Positions 44,601-55,396 of a stretch of DNA of 64,000 nucleotides are shown here, piece by piece. This DNA is from Amphiura filiformis (Eukaryota > Echinodermata > Ophiuroidea > Amphilepidida > Amphiuridae). The position numbers were made by a program, and so were the translations under genes. The notes below the pieces were generated by a model, which was not told where the DNA came from, searched no databases, and was given only the letters and a program-made list of their open reading frames with translations. The stretch lies in contig NC_092635.1 in assembly GCF_039555335.1 (NCBI RefSeq), positions 50,364,052 through 50,428,051 of the forward strand, read 5' to 3'. The first letter of the stretch is position 1. The number at the start of each line of letters is the position of its first letter.

Positions 44601-45372
44601 GTTTACCTACAACTTACACAACACATTTGGCTGATTCCATTTAGGTGCAAGTTGTGATGACATGTGTAAACATTTACAAATATGCCAAAAAATCAGGTTT
44701 GAAAAAAATAACCAAATTCATATTATAAGATCGTACATTATGACTTTAATGTTGAAATTTGGATGAAAGTTATTTCGATGAGTCAACTGTATCTTTTGAG
44801 CAAGATTTGCCTATTTTGGACAGTCTAAAATTTTGCTGAAGCATTGTAAGTGAAGTGTAATTTTAGCAACAGTTTGATCAAATTGATGTAATCGCCTGTC
44901 GTGATCGGCTGTCTGTAATTCTGATGCTTTCACAGCATATGTGTTGAGCCTTACCACACAGCCAGTACTGTGTATTAGCTGTGTGAAATCAGACATACAA
45001 ATGTATAGCCCTATAGTCAAATGCAGTAAACCTTTGACGAGCGCGACTACCGTGATGTTGCAAATTCGGGCGCTAACAACGCGCACTGGCGCAGTTCATT
45101 CATAAATTTCCACTCAGCAACAACATATCGCCTTAGCAGCCAATCAAAGACAAGTGCGTGCAACGCAGTAAATACGCGATGTATCCTTACAATACGCGCT
45201 TGTCAAAGGTTTACTGCATTCTAGTATAGCACTAGATGAATTTATTTTTTTAAGCTTACTCACCATTGCATTCCTTTGCATGTTTGACTATCCACTCGTC
45301 GTCTGCTGGTTTTATGATGTCTGCCAAAATTGTACCGTCATCTCCAGGAAAATTCGAAGCTACAGTCCCCAT
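35644..45372 (-). CDS. EF-hand plus death-domain protein, 7 exons, 290 aa
   Basis: Exons (complement, in order): 45264-45372, 41901-42013, 41393-41498, 39168-39256, 38310-38486, 37426-37584, 35644-35763. All junctions are GT-AG and in phase, and a TAG stop ends the last exon. The start ATG has context TACCATGG. Residues about 43-170 form four EF-hand-like units in a calcineurin-B/CIB-like arrangement: CNENGLLQKDSV (54-65), ANTNGEVTFQTF (81-92), a unit at 105-135 with no intact loop, and DTKKQGFIDEDQ (154-165, Q at the final acidic position). An acidic serine linker (SESESDQKTNE) leads to a death domain at about 208-288 with DWALLANKLGF, DILKQWKKTE and LEDILKDAGMAKVIEKL. Death domains mediate homotypic assembly in apoptotic and NF-kB signalling. 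I do not recognise a named orthologue, and function is inference. Confidence 0.92.
36507..37409. mobile_element. Inverted-repeat element with internal 425-bp duplication
   Basis: Ends are TTCAGATTTCACACCACCAA (about 36507) and its near-complement TTGGTGGTGTGAGATCTGAAG, followed 17 bases later by the exon 6 donor of the EF-hand/death-domain gene. Inside are two tandem units, about 36534-36958 and 36959-37383, that I read as identical except for an A run of 8 against 6. They contain TTGTGCGCCCTTGAATTTCA and CACCGGCATGGTGTTGCTTG. Confidence 0.85.
38640..38770 (+). repeat. Possible tRNA-derived SINE remnant
   Basis: A B-box match GGTTCGAATCC lies at about 38721-38731 inside GTCAAAGGTTCGAATCCCGG. 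A TTGGCTAGCAGG stretch just upstream resembles an A box but is too close for a functional tRNA promoter. In intron 4 of the EF-hand/death-domain gene. Confidence 0.35.
39361..39861. mobile_element. Palindromic element, family member B
   Basis: AGAATAAAAGATAGGATTTT and GTCTTTTGCCTATCCAAT (39372-39412) are mirrored by their complements up to 39530; then TTCTCATTCTAATTCAG and, at the far end, CTGAATTAGAATG. ATCGTGTCATAATGGAT occurs twice (about 39413, 39778). The same layout is seen at 17093-17525, so the two are diverged members of one family. In intron 3 of the EF-hand/death-domain gene. Confidence 0.65.
40490..40885. repeat. TGGGCTATTC-family MITE, left half triplicated
   Basis: The left half (GGGCTATTCAATTTGAAATC ... 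GGGGTTACCTGAATAGG) occurs three times, with period 109 then 106 (starts near 40491, 40601, 40707). A normal right half follows (TTCATTTGAAATCTACAC ... CATAGGGGGTATGGATTTCA). Tandem growth inside a MITE, in intron 3 of the EF-hand/death-domain gene. Confidence 0.85.
40966..41316. mobile_element. TGTGACC-terminated MITE, copy 1
   Basis: ATATGTGACCTACTACCACA and its near-complement GTGGTAGCAGGTCACATAT enclose 351 bp. A smaller hairpin GGGCCATTTGTGAATGGCCC sits in the middle. Related ends occur at 49784, 50595 and 58187. Confidence 0.8.
41605..41675 (+). other. G-rich tract with quadruplex potential
   Basis: Runs GGGG, GGGG, GGGGG, GGG, GGG separated by 1-7 bases (about 41630-41670), after a GT microsatellite. 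It lies on the template strand of intron 2 of the EF-hand/death-domain gene. Confidence 0.6.
41690..41770 (-). repeat. tRNA-derived SINE candidate
   Basis: On the - strand, TGGCCTAATGGTGAAGGC (A-box-like) precedes GTGGGTTTGTCCC (B-box-like) by tRNA-like spacing, and a poly-T/A run follows. Compatible with a short tRNA-derived SINE; boxes are imperfect. Confidence 0.4.
42014..45263 (-). other. Intron 1 of the EF-hand/death-domain gene
   Basis: About 3.2 kb with no coding exon found. A purine-rich tract (42110-42240) gives long spurious frames. A repeat shared with the window start is at 43475-43515. A perfect palindrome GTTCTGGTATACCAGAAC lies at about 43631-43648. 43745-43800 resembles 1930-2005. 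A MITE lies at 45021-45219. Confidence 0.5.
45021..45219. mobile_element. MITE with GCAGTAAACCTTTGAC ends, copy 1
   Basis: A 199-bp element: ATGCAGTAAACCTTTGACGA at the left, TGTCAAAGGTTTACTGCAT at the right. A diverged relative is at 59671-59832. It ends 45 bases before exon 1 of the gene on the - strand as read on this strand, that is inside intron 1. Confidence 0.8.
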
Positions 45373-46480
45373 GGTATGATATACATTTACTTATTTTGCT
45401 GTACTTTATTTACAATGTTGACCAGAATTCGTGCAAAAAGTAGCAGAATACTGCTTTTCTCTATTCATTATTTATTCACGCGATGCAAAAATTTCCAACA
45501 CGAATCAAAACATAACCTTTGACCTTTGTAGCCCCAGACGGTGTCAGAAGCGAATGGTGAATGATATTGGTACTTGATTGCCATTATTTCACTGTGCAGC
45601 ATGTGTTAAAAAAAAAAAAAAAAAGTGTGGGGGGCGAAGGGGCTATAATTTTGCCACAGATGTGTTTATTTTATTTTATTTTATTCAGAAAGACTTCAAT
45701 ACAATTTTGGCCTGTTTACGGGGCAAGGTGTATCGGTGGTTGGTGTCACATAATTTTACTTGCAGAAATGGGGGGGGGGGGTCACAATTTTAATGACACC
45801 AACTTTTTGTACTTAGGGACTGTGCCCCCACATCAGAAGAAAATATAAGACCGGGGAGGGGTCATTTTTTCGGAATGGAGGAGGGGGTCATGAAAATGTC
45901 AAGTGACTGGGAAATAAAAATTGTCTGACCCCCTTTCACATACCAGATTATCTGTAAAGGCAGAGAACATGCAACATCTCTGGTAAAGGTCAATAAATAA
46001 AATAAGGTGGTCGGAGCCGCCCCGCGCACAGCACGTTAAAAGTTTGATTGTAAGTGCAACCCCCCAAATGTTTTCGAAGATAATGGAGATGGCAAAGAGT
46101 AAACTGTCTAAGATGGGACAAAAAATTGATAAATGGGGAGTAATGAAAATTTAGCTTTCCCCCTCACACTAAAATCCTGGTTACACTAACGACAAAAAAT
46201 ATGACATAATTTGGCATATTTTATGACCCCCAGTACATTCATGACCCCCTTCCGAAGAAAATAACCCCCAGATATGAAAATTGTTATGCCCCTAAAAAGG
46301 GTGATTTTTTATCCACCTTTGGACTCGTGTTGGCACTGTGGTGATGGTGGTCATTGAAATCGCAATGCTCCTTCGCTGGAGTGGAAATGCATATCTATTT
46401 TTGTAAGCCATAATGTAACATATGCTGAGGAGAACCCCCTAAAGTTTTGTCAAAGTTGTTGAGTTTTATATGATTGCATC
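45373..46480. other. 5' flank of the EF-hand/death-domain gene
   Basis: Holds the presumed promoter of the - strand gene; no clear TATA box. From about 45608 there is a poly-A run, then poly-G-containing decayed repeat sequence to 46330 (GGGGTCAT and CCCCC-rich). No gene. Confidence 0.4.
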
Positions 46481-47221
46481 TAAACTGGTCCCAAAAAGTA
46501 ACTTACCAGGTAAGAAATTCGTCTGTCAAGTTCAAACGACAAATCGTATTATACTGAATAGCATATGAGTGGAAGCGGTGTACATTTACGCTGAGTTTGA
46601 CACCTCATTTGTCGCAAACAGATCAAAACTTTTGAAGTTATGCTCATTTGAACAAGCCTACTATCAAATTTGAAAGTTGCAGGTCCGCCCCAATGAATTC
46701 ACACAATAAACAGACACATGAAAGGATGTTCAACTCACACTTTCCTGCTCAAACCTTCCTCACATGAACCATCAGGTCTTGAACCAACGACCACATGAAC
46801 GCAATACTCTGGACACACCCAAGGTCCCCTAAATCCCTGGTCATCATATTGATTCTTTCATTCGACTTAATTTCTTCAGATGATTGAATAAGGACAATTG
46901 TCATTGAACTTTGATCATTCTTCATCCTCACAAGAAGCAATAGGAAAGTTAGTCATGCAAAGAAGAAGAGGAGAGCACTGATTACACCTGTATACTGCCA
47001 ACCATCTCAAGTGGTATGAGTGCAACTTTCATTCCAGTGGATAGGTTAGGTTAAATAAGCATAACTTCAAAAATACTCATCCGTTTGCAACAAATGAGGT
47101 GTCAAAATTCGCGTAAATTAACACTGCTTCCACTCATATCCCATTTAGTGTAACACAATTTGTCGTTTGAATTTGACAGACAAATTTCTTACCTGGTAAG
47201 TTTCTTTTTTGGAGCAGTTTA
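46481..47221. mobile_element. Long-TIR DNA element, about 740 bp
   Basis: Inverted arms of about 170 bp: TAAACTGGTCCCAAAAAG ... ACTTACCAGGTAAGAAATTC at the left and its near-complement ending GGAGCAGTTTA at 47221. They share ATATGAGTGGAAGC, TTTGACACCTCATTTG and TTTTGAAGTTATGC. The 340-bp centre gives a 63-aa frame with no homology I recognise. Non-autonomous. Confidence 0.8.
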
Positions 47222-48479
47222 CTTTCATAAATAAACATATTCTTTTCTTTACCTCAGTTGTTTGGTTCAAATTTAAATGGACATATCTAATAGTATAAAA
47301 CAAACTTTCTTCCGGTGGAAAGAAATACAATTTTTTTTATTGAAATGTTACAATATGGCCATAATGGATATGTGCATACATGTATAATACCGTAGAATTT
47401 TGTCTACAAGCATATAATGCCTCTAAATGAGGGTATTTTTTATTATTTGGCATTTGAGCAACTATATTACTGAATACTGATACAGGTGGACAACCTGTAA
47501 AGTGTGCTGAGGCTTGTGGATCAACGTCTAGGCGCTGTGCCTGTACTGTGCGTAGCGTACTATAAATCACTGCGCTTTTTTAAAATTTTTACAGTCGGCT
47601 GTACAAACACATATTATTGTAAAATCAATCTATTGTAATTTTTGTGTGTGTAGGGTCTGCCTTTTGGCTCTTTCATCAAAAAAAAAATTTGTTTTGTGAA
47701 AAAGTGGGTAATGGTGAATCCAACGGACGAGGACACATTTGTTTTGTGATCATTTCGATCAGTGGTTTTTATCAATGAAAGCGTGAGCCAGTTGACCTAG
47801 CAACGGTCATATTCTAACATGCACTACGCCAGCGAATATGCTTGTAGATGGAATTTTACAGTATATGATGTCAATTCATATCATAAACAAGACATACATG
47901 TATGTATCAGACAAATCCAACCAACATAAATACAAACATATTTTCGTATTGACTTTATTTATTTTCAGAAATATGCAGCAAGACAAATGGTGTAAAAGCA
48001 TGTGCCAAGAATGGTTAAAAGTAAACATTTTAAACATACAAACAGAGAAATTATTTTACTTTCTTCAAATCTTTTTGATTAAGACTGTTAACCATAAATT
48101 GTCCAAACATTAAGTTTTGTTGATAAATTTTGACTTAATTTTTCTATTTTGACAATGTTACAAAATTATTTTGAAATTTGATATTGTCAAAGTTGTATGA
48201 ACTTCGACAAGTTTTGAATAAAGTCATATTCTCACATTCAGTCTCCCAAAGAACTTCACATTAAATTGTCAAAATAGTAAGTAGGGTTTCTTTTACTTTG
48301 TTTTGATATTTCGACTTAATGGATGAAAATCCTTCGCTGATAGTTATTACTAAATACTACTAGTATTTCAGGATTTTGAATAAAGAACAACAAAATTAAA
48401 ATTTGATGGAAATCATACATTATGGCTTTAAAATGTTCACTTTTATATCAAAACAACATAAAATTGTGCTTTCTATTAA
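47222..48479. other. Intergenic, no gene seen
   Basis: AT-rich. Bases about 48270-48450 resemble about 59450-59610 (GTTTCTTTTACTTT, then AAAATTTGATGGAAAT and ATGGCTTTAA), a dispersed old repeat. Confidence 0.4.
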
Positions 48480-49103
48480 GGGCTGGGGTATGAATGTTTG
48501 GACAGTATTTATTTTGGGACATTAGAGCACATCAGACATATCGAATTGCATTCTGAATACGAAGAATGTCATTCTGATATCAAATAATTTTGTTTTTTGA
48601 AATTGCAATTTAATACACATTTTATGGCAAATCATTAAAATTGATATTTTTGATATTTAACAGTACTCGAAGTAAACTTTATAAATCTGATGATTTATAC
48701 TTACGTGTATGTAGGTGGGATGAAATGCGACGATCAATTGAAAATTTTGACCTTTCGTATTGAAGATATGGATTTTTTTCCCAAAACACCAAAAAAATTA
48801 GGTCTTTTGGGAAAAAATGTATATCTTCAATATGAAAGGTCAAATTTTCAATTGATCGTCGGCTTTTTCCTCCTGCTACATACACTTTAAAATATATCAT
48901 TAGATTTATATAATTTACCGAGGACTGTTATATATCAAAATTTGTCATAAAATTTGTATTATATTGTGATTTTCAAAAATGAAAATTATTTGATATCACA
49001 AAGACATGCTTCAGTATTCAGAATGCAATTCGATAGGTCTGAGGTGCTCTCATGTCCCACAAAAAATACTGTCGAAGCATAATAAACGCTCATTTTAGAT
49101 CCC
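48480..49103. mobile_element. TTAA-flanked MITE, copy 2 (GGGCTGGGGT family)
   Basis: A 624-bp sister of 6281-6947 in the same orientation, between TTAA at 48476-48479 and 49104-49107. It shares the end AACGCTCATTTTAGATCCC and the internal TTGAAAATTTTGACCTTTCG palindrome. Several small deletions separate the copies. Confidence 0.88.
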
Positions 49104-49339
49104 TTAAGTAGTGGAATTTCTAATTTCTAATTTTACTGGAAAATAACTATTTGTAGTTCTTACATTATGCCAACTTCCTTAATATTATATTACTATTAGT
49201 ACATTATCTATTCCTTTGCTTATTGGAGGGGGACTAAGCCCTGATAAATTTAATTCACACACATTTTTATTCTTGGTTAATGTAAATAAAGTTTCAATAT
49301 CAATTGAAATAATCCCTTTACATAGTACCACATTAAAAC

Positions 49340-49658
49340 AACCCAGCAAACACAAAAATGATTTTAAAACGTTATACACATGTTATAAACATGTTTTGGT
49401 CAGAACGTTTTAATAACATTAAATTTCGGGTTATATAAAGGTCATGAAATGTTTGAAAACATTTTATATAATAAATACTACAATAACATTTGCAAAATTC
49501 TGCCAAAATCGTTTTTTAATTATTTTTTGACAAACATTTTCTTCAAAATATTTGGTCAACACATAACATTGTTTGAATGTTTTGCAACAAGTTTTCAAAA
49601 ATGTTATTAAAATGTTACAAAATCTTCACATTACCCGACATTTTCTGTTTGCTGGGAA
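49340..49658. mobile_element. CCCAGCAAACA MITE, copy 1
   Basis: It opens ACCCAGCAAACACAAAAATG and closes ATTTTCTGTTTGCTGGG. The inside is rich in AAAACGTTTT-like palindromes and contains GGGTTATATAAAGGTCATGA. Relatives: 62710-63404. Confidence 0.8.
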
Positions 49659-49783
49659 GTAGCTGTCTAAACACCTACATTGAAAAGATTGTCTCACATT
49701 TACTCTATGCATACTTAATGAAAAAAACAATAGACCAAGGCAGAATTTCTTCTAAGATTACAATTTTGAGATCAAAACACATT

Positions 49784-50036
49784 TGTGACCATCCACCACG
49801 AAGTGGTAGTAAAGTCGGCTCTAGATCATTTTCTTTTTATTGCAGATTGTAAAAGCATGCACTTTTAGCTTTAAAATGATACCTCAACCAGCTTTATCAG
49901 ACGTCTGGAAGTGAAGTTATGGTTCATCAAAGGTCAAATTCTTCATATATTTTACATAGAAATCCATAACTGTTTTTGATTGTATCTCAAAATGGAAAAT
50001 GCTGACTTTACGACCAGTTTGTGGTGGATGGGCACA
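49784..50036. mobile_element. TGTGACC-terminated MITE, copy 2
   Basis: TGTGACCATCCACCACGAAG and its near-complement TTTGTGGTGGATGGGCACA enclose about 253 bp. The interior includes ATTTTCTTTTTATTGCAGAT. Non-coding. Confidence 0.75.
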
Positions 50037-50594
50037 TTTTCTGCTCCATTTACTAAAATTTCATTAAACCATTGCAGATTATGTGACTACAATTAATTAA
50101 AAAGCTTCAATTAAATGAATTTATATTGATAAGGGTGACAAAATGGAAAAAAAGGGTTCATGTTATAATAATTGTTGGAAATAGTCTCAACATGCATTGT
50201 AAACCTTGCACTCTGACACTCAAGTAATCAAGAAGACAAGAACAGACAATAAATTATCTTATCAAATTTAACAATAATTTTAAGTCAAAAGCCACTGAGT
50301 ACAAAAAAGGATGGAAAAATACCTATACACTAAGATATAAAACATTTTATAAAGACATAGATAAAGAATTACTACCTTATACAATGCTGTGTGTAAAATA
50401 CTATACCAATTCTACAATAATTGACAAAAATGTGACCCTTTTAATATTACCACAATAATACAGGTTACAGGATACTCATATTTATGCTAATGATATGGTA
50501 ATTTATTCACAAAATAAGCATGACAGTTTTTCGTTTAGGTAATGCTGAGAGACAAAAAAAAAATTCAAAATTCACACACAAGGGCACACATATT

Positions 50595-50848
50595 TGTGAC
50601 CCATCACATCGAAACAGACCACCTCGCGGCAGAAATGAAAATGGAGATTCAAACACTACGATAAACTGCTGCATTTTAGCTGGAAAATGACACCTTACTT
50701 GTTGAAATCAGATACAGTAAAAATGTTTTATGAGGCAAAACAAGCTCAGAATTCTTTTTATTTTCTTTTATATTTTTCCATCTACTTTCATTGTTATCTG
50801 CCAATAAAGCCAGCCGTGAAGTGGTCTGTTTCGATGTGATGGGTCACA
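50595..50848. mobile_element. TGTGACC-terminated MITE, copy 3
   Basis: TGTGACCCATCACATCGAAA followed by CAGACCAC, with the exact complement ending at 50848 (GTGGTCTG then TTTCGATGTGATGGGTCACA). The arms are 28 bases or more without a mismatch; about 254 bp in all. Confidence 0.85.
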
Positions 50849-50871
50849 TTTTGTTATCTTTTAGCAGCCAA

Positions 50872-51043
50872 TGTGCTATTCCTGTTGAAATCCATACACC
50901 CCCAAAGAAAGACATGACCTTAATCACCCATACAGAGGGTGTAGATTTCAAATGGAGTACTCCCATTTGAAATCACACTCTCTGTAATGAAGATTAATGT
51001 TATGTCTTCCATAGCGGGTGTGTATTTGAAATGGGATAGCCCA
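50872..51043. mobile_element. TGGGCTATTC-family MITE, copy 4
   Basis: From GTGCTATTCCTGTTGAAATC to AAATGGGATAGCCCA, with the same internal blocks (GACATGACCTTAATC, GGGTGTAGATTTCAAATGG). Confidence 0.8.
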
Positions 51044-51590
51044 ATGACAGATAGGACTGGTCAGTATGTTGTAGTTGAATGTTTTGCATGCCCACATGTC
51101 AAATGCAATAGCGTATCCTACGTGCTTCAACATACATTTAATAGAACATAATTATGTATTTTACATGCATCGACAACAAAACATACACCGACAACAAAAC
51201 ATACATAAAATGGAAAAGTATTATATAGTAGTTCCTGGCCCCAAGTCACTCTACACATGAAACATTTAACATTCAAAAAATGTTCTGATATTATGTGTAT
51301 ATCTATCTAAATATTATTAAATTTAAATTGTTATCCAAACAAAGTAAAACTACATAACATTTCAAATCAAGCTAAATGAATTAGCATAAGCAATATTTTC
51401 TTTTTGCAGGCACAAAATGAGAAGTATACAACTGAGTATAGTGCAAATTAAAGTACTTTATATCTAAATTTCATTCTACTCACAAAACCTGATAAATAAA
51501 ATTCTTTTTTGACAATTAACTTAAGAGACCATTGTCACTCATGCATTTCAATGTTTACTGTACAAATTAGAATCAGGTTTGTTGATTTAC

Positions 51591-51708
51591 GCTATTCCAA
51601 TTGGAATTCATATAACCCCTGTAGAAGACATAACCTTGTTCTTCCACACAGTAAGTGTGAATTTGACACGTCTTCCATATGGGGTGTAAGGATTTCAACT
51701 GGAATAGC
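51591..51708. mobile_element. TGGGCTATTC-family MITE, shortened copy 5
   Basis: GCTATTCCAATTGGAATTC to CAACTGGAATAGC; at 118 bp it lacks the central block of the longer copies. Confidence 0.75.
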
Positions 51709-52350
51709 ATAATTAAATGAAAAATGTTACCAAACAAAAACATATTCATGTACTTGTCTGTTGAACAAAGCTTGTAAAAATAGAACCCAAAGTCCAAAAG
51801 ACATTCTGATTCCTTATCTATAATTCAATATCTGCCAAATGTAACATTTGGTTCTTCCTTCATGAAAGCATATACACAAAATTAGCCTATTGTCAGACTT
51901 CAAGGCAATAGACAGCTTTATTCTATTATAAGTTGTCTTGATATTAGGCTAACTTTGAGTTTGCTTACATGAAGGCAATACCAACATCTTTTCTGTTTCA
52001 AGTTGAATATCACATGGCAAAGCCAAAACGAAGGCATTCTATTAGAGCAGTTACAACACCTTTGATTTGTGTTGATACTAATTTGATGCCTTATATAATA
52101 TTCTAAAATATTCTGTTTAATTGATACAAAAAATGACTATTACAAGTCTTTCTCATTTAATCTCTTGCAGTGCTAGCTACTAGTGCTACTTGTTTTTATT
52201 ACCTTGTAAAAGGGATGTTTTTATGCTCCCGAAACGTCAAAAAGACTATAAGATCCATTCAAAGTTTCCCTGCTGGTCAGTTGGTACTGTTTTAGTTTGC
52301 TTTTTTGCTATTACAAGTAAATAAGACATTTCCACCTGTTATCTGGATAA

Positions 52351-52533
52351 TGGCCTATTCTGGCTGAAATCCATACACCCTATGAAAGACATGACCTTAA
52401 TTTCCCACAAAGGGGGTGTAGATTTCAAATGGAGTCACCCATTCAGGTAACCCTATTTGAAATTCACACATCCTGTGTAGAGGATAAAGGTCATGTCTTC
52501 CATAGGGGGTGTATGGAATTTAACTGGAATAGC
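52351..52533. mobile_element. TGGGCTATTC-family MITE, copy 6
   Basis: TGGCCTATTCTGGCTGAAATC to TTTAACTGGAATAGC in the same order as copy 1, including AAATGGAGTCACCCATTCAG; 183 bp. Confidence 0.8.
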
Positions 52534-53345
52534 TTACTTCCACTTAACCCTTATACACTCTATACTTCAACAAATAATGTTAAACTCAATAGAGCTCTGT
52601 TATAATAAAAGAGTGTGTTTTAATTTGCTGTGTGACATAAAATATATTCCTGACATATATTAGGTAATGCCAGGTGGTGTTAATTATCATGCATCAGTGA
52701 CACATATTTTGTGATTGTCGTGTTAATTGATCACTGTATTATAAGTGGCTATTATTGCGTACAGAATGATCTCCAACAAAAGGGACTTTCATGTGTTGGG
52801 TTTTTTGTGTGAATTTTATGCCTCAACAATGTCATCCATCGTATGACAAAACTTCACATATATTTGTGTTGTCAAATTTGTGACTTAATGCCTATTCACA
52901 AAATTCCAGAAAATAGCTCTTGTGTGACAATTACCACTTAGTCACAGGAGTGATAACATTTAATCACACAGATGCAGTTGCAGTGGTTGACAAAATTTTA
53001 CATTTGATATGTTATAAACATATGTGTACAAACCGCTGTACAGCATGGCCCTAATAGGATAAAATATCTCATTATTTACTTCAATAGCAAGTTACTTCCG
53101 TTCGCCAAGGTTGAACTATTGTATTTGATTCACATATTAAGTGTACACTCTACATTTGGGAATGATATGTCTCGATCATCAAATTTATTTACACCTCTTT
53201 AGTATTTACAATAGAGTATGTCAACAAGGTACTTGAATCGTAAAAATCCACAATACATAAATGTTATAATATAGTTACCAAACACTATTCTAGATATTGA
53301 TGAGTTTTTTTATTTTTTTTATTTCACATAATTTATTTTTCAGTT
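52534..53345. other. Intergenic, no gene seen
   Basis: AT-rich sequence without open frames of interest or recognisable repeat ends. Confidence 0.35.
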
Positions 53346-53601
53346 GAAATTTCAACTGAATGAACACAGCCTGACATAGCGTGATGATTTTTTGCATACA
53401 CTGCGCGATGTACACCAGCGCATGGCCGCATGCGACTGTGTGCATAACACGGAAATGAATCCAATCATGCCAACGTACTTGTGATTGGCGAGTATTGTAT
53501 CCAATGTCATGCATTTGTGTTCTAGTTTTAGATACGCAATATACAATTGCGGTTGGATCATGTACAGCTGTTGAAAGCTGTATTCATTCAATTGAAATTT
53601 C
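53346..53601. mobile_element. MITE with GAAATTTCAA ends
   Basis: GAAATTTCAACTGAATGAAC and the near-complement ATTCATTCAATTGAAATTTC enclose 256 bp. The - strand frames crossing it have no family match. Confidence 0.7.
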
Positions 53602-53726
53602 TAATATAGTACTAGTATACTAAATAAGACGTGCTTTACTGCTGCTCCAGAATTTTTTGTCGTTGGTTCACAGAATATACTGTCACAATCACCGTACATT
53701 GTTACTGGATAGGGAACAAAATCCAA

Positions 53727-54218
53727 GTACACTACACAAAAACCCAAAGATCAGACTTTTATTAGGATTGTCAATGTCTGATTACTTCTGTGTAGATGGG
53801 GTCATAGTATCAGAGTCTGATACTATGACCCCATCTACACAGAGAAAAGTTGACTTCAATTGCAACATCGAATTCAGATTGCGACTAAGGATTAGCAGAA
53901 ATTATTTCTTGACAGGGTATTTACACGGAACGTAGTCGACTTCAAAACAAATTGTGAATTCAACTTTAACACCATCACTTGCTCATGCTTCAACTAACCA
54001 TTATGAAGTCGACTTCTAATTACGTGTTTGTTTACACTACAAAAGTCGAGTTTGAATTCGATAAATGTTACTCTGGGTCGTCATTTGAAGTCGAACTTCT
54101 GAAGTCGAGTTCAAAACACGGCGACCCTGTATACACACAAATGAAGTCGAGTTCAAAGTTGACTAAAGTCGACTTCAGGCTCTGTGTAAACAGGGTCTAT
54201 GTTTTTTGAGTAGTGTAC
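53727..54218. mobile_element. MITE with perfect hairpin and AGTCGA motif cluster
   Basis: Ends GTACACTACACAAAAAC (53727) and TTTTTTGAGTAGTGTAC (to 54218) are inverted. Inside, 53788-53842 is a perfect 27-bp stem with a 1-base loop (left arm CTGTGTAGATGGGGTC...). From about 53930 to 54180 the motif AGTCGA occurs at least seven times, several as the palindromes GAAGTCGACTTC or GTCGAC. No protein is encoded. Confidence 0.75.
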
Positions 54219-54776
54219 AATTGTGTACATAGTGATAATACTATGTACAAACGTGCAAGTAACAAGTGTCCAAATCTCACATAAAATTAATCCAAAATAT
54301 TTTATTTATATACAAAAAATACAGTGTTGCAAGATCAGAAAGGTATTGTTTTTCGTGTGATAGGATGAAGTGGACGATATTTTGTCAGTGTTAGTGTATA
54401 TACACATTTATTGGCTTCTAATATCAAAACCGCTGGAGGAATATAACTGAAAATTTGGAAACACATTGTTTAAATGGTTAGCCTCAATATAAGATAGAAA
54501 ACAGAATATATAAAAATCTGACCACCTACCTTTAAACGATAAAAAATAAACATTTTATGCTCCTGGGTATTTCATAAATATTACACTATACTTTATATTT
54601 ACATAATATAGCACCCAAGCACCAAACTTTCAAAAAAATTAGGTTAAATCAAATAAAAAAGTTGATGTAAACTTAACAAAACAAAAATCACTTACCTAAG
54701 CTATATGCATGCAGATCATCAAATAAAGGTTTTGATATGTTTAGTACATTGTCATAACTATTCCCTGTAGAAATGA

Positions 54777-55087
54777 TGATGTAACAGGACTAATTACCAT
54801 AGCAATAGATGAATACAATTTTGGTATATATTGCCCTGCACTACAAGCAGGTTGCACTCATCACCTGTGTATGTCTGCAATCATAGATCGAATACAATAC
54901 CGCTCTTTTCAAAAATACTAATCATCCTATAGAATTACGAATTTATGATCCAGGTCTTTATCCCGGTTCTTTGACATGCATCTGTGGTTCAATGCATAGG
55001 TACCGTGTGAATGTTGTAGTGCAGGGCGATATATTCAAAACTTGTATTCATCCATTGCTATGGTAGTCAATCTGATTATTACATCAC
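54777..55087. mobile_element. Inverted-repeat element related to 30703
   Basis: GATGATGTAACAGGACTAAT then TACCATAGCAATAGATGAAT at the left; the complement (ATTGCTATGGTAGTCAATC, ATTATTACATCACTTC) ends near 55087. It shares GCACTCATCACCTGTG and CATAGATCGAATACAATA with 30780-30840. Confidence 0.75.
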
Positions 55088-55396
55088 TTCTATGGCGAAT
55101 ACAATTCCTACATATACATCAGGGCTACTCAACAGGCAGCTCGTGAGCCAAATGAAATTGAGAAACCCTGATATACATACATAAAGGAATAAAATTTTGC
55201 TAATATCATCAGCTAAATTACAATATTTTTAACTTTTTACATTCACATGCATCATAGATTTGATACTTTAGTTTATATGACAAAAGGCACTTAAAAATAT
55301 TGAATGTGAGGTACATAGTCACAGGTACATTACACTATGGGACTAATTATGCTCTCTATATACTTTTACTTTTAAGCACACAAATATACACAAGGT

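Noticed and set aside
46749-46940. Gene inside the 46481-47221 element
   Set aside because: 63 aa with no transposase motif; the element is too short to be autonomous.
53346-53601. Coding exon in the cysteine-containing - strand frames
   Set aside because: The frames run across an inverted-repeat element and are not bounded by matching splice sites.
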